Assembly (NCBI GenBank): GCA_904063045.1
Contig: CAJFCJ010000007.1
Location: 678,819-742,818 of the forward strand
Reading direction: 5' to 3'
Length of the DNA: 64,000 nucleotides
Source of the DNA: Dimorphilus gyrociliatus
Taxonomy: Eukaryota; Annelida; Polychaeta; Dinophilidae
Below the pieces are notes generated by a model. That model did no database searches, was not told the DNA's origin, and saw only the letters and a list, made by a program, of their open reading frames with translations. This document shows positions 63,024 to 64,000 of the stretch, in pieces. A program made the translations under genes and the position numbers. Each line of letters starts with the position of its first letter. Position 1 is the stretch's first letter.

Positions 63024-64000
63024 ATGGCACCCAGAGATTATACGGAAGAAAGAGGTTTGTTTTAAATTTTATTTTAGAAGGCTTTTGTTAAGTTTTTCGT
63101 TTGTTTATAGAAACTGCACGAAAATTTTTAGCCGAGTTTTGCTCTGATGGCGACAAAAAAGGTCTAGGAAAGAATTACAAATATGCTCCTCAATTGGTAA
63201 ATACTTTTAATAGTTTTATGCAATCAATTGACTATAATTGAAAAAATTACAGGTGAAAATAGCTCATCGAGAGCAAACTGCGATAGAAATTGACATAGAC
63301 GATATATCAGAGCATGATCCAGATTTGGCTGAAGCTATTGGTATGAATACTAGACGCTATGTTAATTTATTTTCGGATATAATATCAGAAATGTTACCTG
63401 ACTACAAAGATCCAACTCTGGGAGTAAGTATTTTCTAACTTTCCTAAAAGCCATGTTATCTATATTTGCTTTTACAGCCAGTAGTCAAAGATACGTTAGA
63501 CGTTTATATAAACCATAGACAAAGACTTGAGAACCAAAACCATCCAGAACAAGAAACAACTCGTAACGCTAGAAACCGCTATCCTCCTGAACTTATGAGA
63601 AGATTGTGAGTTTTGTCTTTATTCGTTCCTACTATATTGTTTAACGGTGTGCTTCCACAGCGAAGTGTATTTTAAAGCGACTCAACATCAAAAAGCCCAA
63701 GCTGTCAGAGATGTTAAAGCAGAGAGCATTGGAAAGTTAGTATGCGTCAAAGGAATTGTAACAAGATCTACACAGGTGAAACCTATGATGCAAGTAGCAA
63801 CCTACACCTGTGATCAATGTGGTCATGAAACCTATCAACCGGTAATTTTAAAAAACAGTATAATAATTAATATTATTCATCTAATGTAACACTTTAATTC
63901 AATTTTTAGATTCAATCACCCGTGTTCATGCCACTTTTACTATGTCCAAGCACTGAGTGTACAACTAATAAGTCAGGAGGACGATTGTATCTGCAAACTC
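63024..64000 (+). CDS. MCM7: DNA replication licensing factor MCM7, 5' part (partial)
   Basis: Six exons are inside the window (63024-63054, 63111-63196, 63253-63423, 63478-63605, 63661-63841, 63910-64000 and on). MCM7 is a subunit of the MCM2-7 replicative helicase. The visible part is the N-terminal domain: start [20 protein letters not shown], then [12 protein letters not shown] and [11 protein letters not shown]. The MCM OB-fold text [20 protein letters not shown] and the zinc-binding cluster [13 protein letters not shown] with CPSTEC (CxxC ... CxxxxC) follow. The AAA+ ATPase part lies beyond the right edge. The short N-terminus and the Zn cluster spacing fit MCM7 rather than the other MCMs. 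E2F and E-box palindromes lie in the promoter. Confidence 0.93.

Overview
This is eukaryotic nuclear DNA from a small, AT-rich, gene-dense invertebrate genome. Most introns are about 50-100 bp with GT..AG borders, intergenic gaps are often only 60-700 bp, and 20 protein-coding genes fit in 64 kb. The gene set (CFAP54, a QRICH2-like protein, FAM193, axin, cyclin B3, myosin VIIa, a Gr-like 7TM protein, a peptide-type GPCR) is that of a bilaterian animal. The short introns and family mix suggest a lophotrochozoan with a reduced genome, for example a miniature annelid such as Dimorphilus. The lineage is an inference, not something read from the sequence.

Layout, left to right: the 3' end of a cytochrome b5 reductase (+); EMC7 (-); choline-phosphate cytidylyltransferase (+); a 17-exon ankyrin-repeat protein (-); an orphan single-pass membrane protein (+); the flagellar gene CFAP54 (+, 11 exons); a 379-residue axin (-); cyclin B3 (-); mitoferrin (+); a 7TM Gr-like protein (-); FAM193 (+); a QRICH2-like coiled-coil protein (+, 19 exons); myosin VIIa (-); a SLC25A14/30-type mitochondrial carrier (+); a divergent ionotropic glutamate receptor-like protein (-); a protein with two cyclic-nucleotide-binding domains (+); an orphan basic protein (-); a class A GPCR (-); DCUN1D (-); and the 5' part of MCM7 (+).

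Most neighbours are divergent or convergent pairs, so short intergenic stretches probably act as shared promoters or shared 3' ends. The clearest regulatory signals are a perfect E2F palindrome 70 bp upstream of MCM7 beside a palindromic GGTCACGTGACC E-box; a near-perfect RFX X-box upstream of the QRICH2-like gene, with an X-box half-site at CFAP54; a 22-bp perfect palindrome carrying two TCACATGA boxes in the FAM193 promoter; and CREs on both sides of the MYO7A/SLC25A gap.

Exon models for EMC7, PCYT1, CFAP54, axin, cyclin B3, mitoferrin, FAM193, QRICH2-like, SLC25A, CNBD and DCUN1D were joined by hand, and their coding lengths are exact multiples of three. The ankyrin, MYO7A, Gr-like and the 3' part of the iGluR models are less precise at exon edges. 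No rRNA, tRNA, CRISPR array or recognisable transposon was seen. The most unusual items are the iGluR-like gene (pore signature and ligand-arginine region altered), the compressed axin, the extra exons in the QRICH2-like gene, and the split signal of intact and degraded nucleotide pockets in the CNBD protein.
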